From the NCBI GenBank assembly GCA_037576195.1, contig CM075102.1:35150745-35214744 (forward strand): DNA of 64,000 nucleotides, read 5' to 3'. Made by a program: the position numbers and the translations under genes. Numbering within the stretch: the first letter of the stretch is position 1; every line of letters starts with the position of its first letter. Of the stretch, positions 61,245-64,000 are shown in pieces. Source of the stretch: Phytoseiulus persimilis. Its lineage: Eukaryota; Arthropoda; Arachnida; Mesostigmata; Phytoseiidae. The notes beneath the pieces were generated by a model. The model was not told the DNA's origin and searched no databases. It saw nothing but the letters and a program-made list of their open reading frames with translations.

Positions 61245-64000
61245 ATGATTACTACTGTTTCGAAGCCTCTCTGTGTTTTTGTTGGGTTAGTGCTTCTTGC
61301 GCAGATCGCCGCCACCCATGACCCCGGAGCCCCTACACAAGGTCAGTCACAGCTACAAATCGAGGAATTTTGGGGAGGAATAATGAGGGAATTCCAGGAC
61401 GGTCGCCGTATCTCTTCGCGAATGAAACAAATCTTACCACACAGGACAGCACCCGTCTCACGATGTGCACCCGTCAATGAGCCTCCCGTTTCTGCCACAT
61501 TGGGCCAATCCTTCGAGAATCTATCAAGCGATTCTGTCAAGGAACGCGTCAACTAGGTGTTCTTCCAGAGGAGGATTCCAAGGAGTTTGCGAGCCCACGG
61601 AGAAATGCACCTCGCACGCTGATACATTCAGAAGCAGCAAGGTTTGCCTTCGAGAAGGTCAAGTCTGTTGTTCGGGTGAGTTGCGTCGAGTCTCTCGAGT
61701 GCAGTTCATTGGTGATCAACGCATGCTGATCTGCGAAGTCCCAGATCGGCTCGGATCGATGGTTGACTCAAATGAATCGAAAGTCGCGCACCACCTCAAT
61801 CATTCAACTTATCTAACTAACTGTTTCAGCGACGAGCTCTCCGAAACCGATCGCGACCTGCAATCAAATGGTCTATAGGTCCGGAGTTCATTTTGTCAAC
61901 ACACTCGATATGAAAGAAAACTGCCTAGTTGTCGTACGAACTCCTCCATCGGTGTGCCAAGTACGATTGGATTTCTTGGCGTTCAAAATTTCTCAACCGA
62001 CAACGGACATGGAAGACAAGACTCGCTGCGTCGATGACGTATTCTCCGTCCACGCGGGTTCAGGCTCTGTGGCTTACCCGAGCATTTGTGGTGACAACGA
62101 CTACCAGCACCGTGAGTTCCGAACTCTACAAAACTTAAGTGTTCAACCCCCTGGCCCGGGTTGTTCGATCCATCCAACCGAGCGCGGGTTCCATTCCAGT
62201 ACTCATCGATGTCAAGGGATCGGATACAGTAGTGCTTAACATGAAATTGGCGACCTATCTCAACGTGACGCGATACTGGAATATCAAAGTCTCTTTCGAG
62301 ACCTGCAACTCTCCGAATTTGGGTGAGCGCCGCTCGAGAGAATGTTCGCAAAGAGGACCCTGATGCGCAACGTGCTAGAAATCAGGGTGTTGTTATATAA
62401 CGACGAGACTTTCTTACAGCGCCCGCTGGATGTCTCCAACGATACACCGCAGGCAACGGCGCAGTTCGACCATTCAACTTCGGTCCGTCCAACGAGCTCA
62501 TAGAGGGGCTCAAGTATCAAGTTTGTCTGATACCTCGGGCAAGCACCTGTCGCATCTTCATGAACAATCGACTTCATAACATTCGAGGACCCGTATTCCT
62601 GAACTTCGTGTCACAAGACATCTCTTCTGTTTCGATAGGCCCATTATACACGCTCAGGAACGAAACGGGTCAGAAGATCCACCCGGTGGGCCAATGTCGT
62701 ACACGTCTGGGCAAGTCGATGCAAGCTCATCAGTCGCCAGTACGGCGAGCTCCCATGAAATACTCCATGGTAGAAAGCTCGCCGAAGCTCATCGAATGGC
62801 TCGTGTCCGGAAATGTGAAGAGCCTCGATTTGGACTTCGTTAAGCACGTGGGGAGGATCCCGCAAGAAGAAAACGATGTTGCCAACGGAGGTGCTCTGCC
62901 GATTGCCTCAGCGGATGCGGAAATGTACGCGAGAGATTTCGATCCAGAAGGAAATCCAGCTGAGGAGGGTTCCGCGTTGTCGGAAAACGAACTAATGAGG
63001 ATCGCCATCGGCTCTGTTCCCGGCGCTGGACGCCCCGGAGAACGGAATACAACGAGAGGAGACGAAGATCAGGAGGAACCGGAAATGAGGAAATTGGCTC
63101 AATTCGTACTGGAGCTTCCCATCGACGGCGTAACCCAATCGTTGCGACGAACGCTTGGTGACGATTATCGGGTTGATGAATTGCTCAGAACCCATGATCA
63201 TCCCGAGCATAATATAACCCATGAACATCCCGGGCATAATATAACCCATGAACACCCCGAGCATAATATAACCCACGAACACCACGAGGCCGTCATCGTG
63301 CCGGAACATCCCGATCGGCAGTGGATACAGCAACTCCAGGAGCAACACAGGCAAGCTGCATTGGACAGGCTGAACGCGCTCGCACAGAACCACTCCAGCT
63401 CTGATCATCATGTACATCCTGACCATCACAGTAGCTCGCCGCACCACGCGAGCTCGGAGCACCAAGGAATTTTGTGCCACAGTGGATCGCATGCCCATGA
63501 TCAAGAGCACCCTCACCATCAGCATTGCGAATCGAACTCAGAGGGAGCTTCTACCACTCCGGCTCCTGTCGCTTCGACAACAGTCCCTCCAGCGGAGGTT
63601 TTCGTCTCTCCGGAGGAACACCCGCAACTGGTCATCGATGCCTCAGACGACGAGAAAGAAGAGGACGATGGCCCAGACCCGTCAGCGCCGCGTCTGACGG
63701 TCCAGCTCAATAGACCCGAACGAAACAGCTCTTCAGCTGAGCCTGTGTGTGATGGTTTCAAGCTAACGGCCAACATCACCCAGAAATGTCTCACAGACGC
63801 ACACCCCGAGAAGTGTTACTTCGACGCCATTCACTCCCATAGTAGTGGAATTCACGACAACATCTCGAAGTGCAATTATACTGCGGCTCAGCTCGTGGCT
63901 CATCAGCACGAGTTCGAGAAACAGGCGCTCCAGCAGTACCTCAAGCTGCAAAGTGTAATTCACTCGCATCCTCCGCACCCGGCCAACGGGTCCCACAGTG
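61245..64000 (+). CDS. Secreted clip/CUB-domain protein with His-rich tail (3' end beyond window)
   Basis: Extracellular protein of an arthropod CUB family. Exons: 61245-61341 (signal peptide VFVGLVLLAQIAA), 61571-61675 (Cys-rich clip-like module GVCEPTEKC...REGQVCCSG), 61830-62111 (CVV..VCQVRLDFLAFKISQP, PSICGDN, the CUB core), 62200-62322 (TRYWNIKVSFETCNS) and 62420 to the window end. All phases match; the exon 1/2 join is the least certain and exon 1 may extend. The last exon starts with the family block PAGCLQRYTAGNGAVRPFNF and KYQVCLIP, then continues open for over 500 codons of novel acidic and His-rich sequence: a 9-residue repeat of the type THEHPEHNI, HHVHPDHHSSSPHHASSEH, an acidic DASDDEKEEDDG patch, and then a Cys-containing region (CDGFKLTANITQKCL..KCYFDAI). 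The frame is still open at 64000. Function unknown; metal binding is a guess from composition. Confidence 0.8.
63190..63288 (+). repeat. 27-bp in-frame tandem repeat in the CUB gene
   Basis: Three full units (63190-63216, 63217-63243, 63244-63270) and a partial fourth, each nine codons, encoding THDHPEHNI, THEHPGHNI, THEHPEHNI and THEHHE. Unit differences are mostly single substitutions, indicating recent expansion inside the coding frame. Confidence 0.9.

Noticed and set aside
62112..62139. A 28-nt GT-AG intron in the CUB gene
   Set aside because: A canonical 88-nt intron ending at the strong acceptor GTTCCATTCCAG (62199) restores the same frame and fits the family better.

Overview
This is nuclear DNA of an animal, most likely an arthropod. 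The recognisable genes are split by short GT-AG introns, use AATAAA polyadenylation signals, and encode eukaryotic proteins: Arl8, SIRT5, cytosolic/mitochondrial-type thioredoxin reductase, eIF4A-III, a C2H2 zinc-finger protein and arthropod-type CUB proteins. Roughly balanced base composition, compact introns, a Cys-Cys (non-selenocysteine) thioredoxin reductase and the CUB family suggest a mite, perhaps a phytoseiid. That placement is an inference, not a demonstrated identity.

Layout. Bases 1 to about 29,600 hold no gene I can recognise. Open frames there are short, lack family motifs and mostly lack usable splice context; the region looks intergenic or intronic, with some low-complexity tracts and one strong GC-rich hairpin at 19,259-19,292. 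From 29,652 the window becomes gene-dense. Arl8 (+) and Sirt5 (-) converge. A 5,572-bp segment holding Arl8 exons 2-6 and the last three Sirt5 exons is present twice in direct tandem (30,567-36,138 and 36,139-41,710), apparently without a difference. Arl8 reads out with the left copy and Sirt5 with the right copy, so each gene keeps one complete set and one orphan set of exons. The thioredoxin reductase gene (+, uninterrupted coding) lies inside a Sirt5 intron on the opposite strand. Sirt5 and eIF4A3 are divergent across about 450 bp.

From 47 to 52 kb there is the 3' end of an unrecognised minus-strand gene running into a 186-base assembly gap, then a repeat-rich 5' flank and a single-exon eight-finger C2H2 gene. 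From 53 to 64 kb lie a minus-strand CUB-domain membrane protein, a small coiled-coil gene (+), a 45-bp minisatellite of about 26 units, a stretch of unresolved exon-like segments on both strands, and a large secreted clip/CUB protein (+) whose last exon runs off the window and encodes an unusual histidine-rich, tandemly repeated tail.

Functionally the genes do not form one pathway. Arl8 acts in lysosome positioning, SIRT5 in mitochondrial deacylation, thioredoxin reductase in redox control and eIF4A3 in the exon junction complex; they appear to be ordinary housekeeping neighbours. The notable items are the perfect tandem duplication, the nested TrxR gene, and the CUB/His-rich protein.
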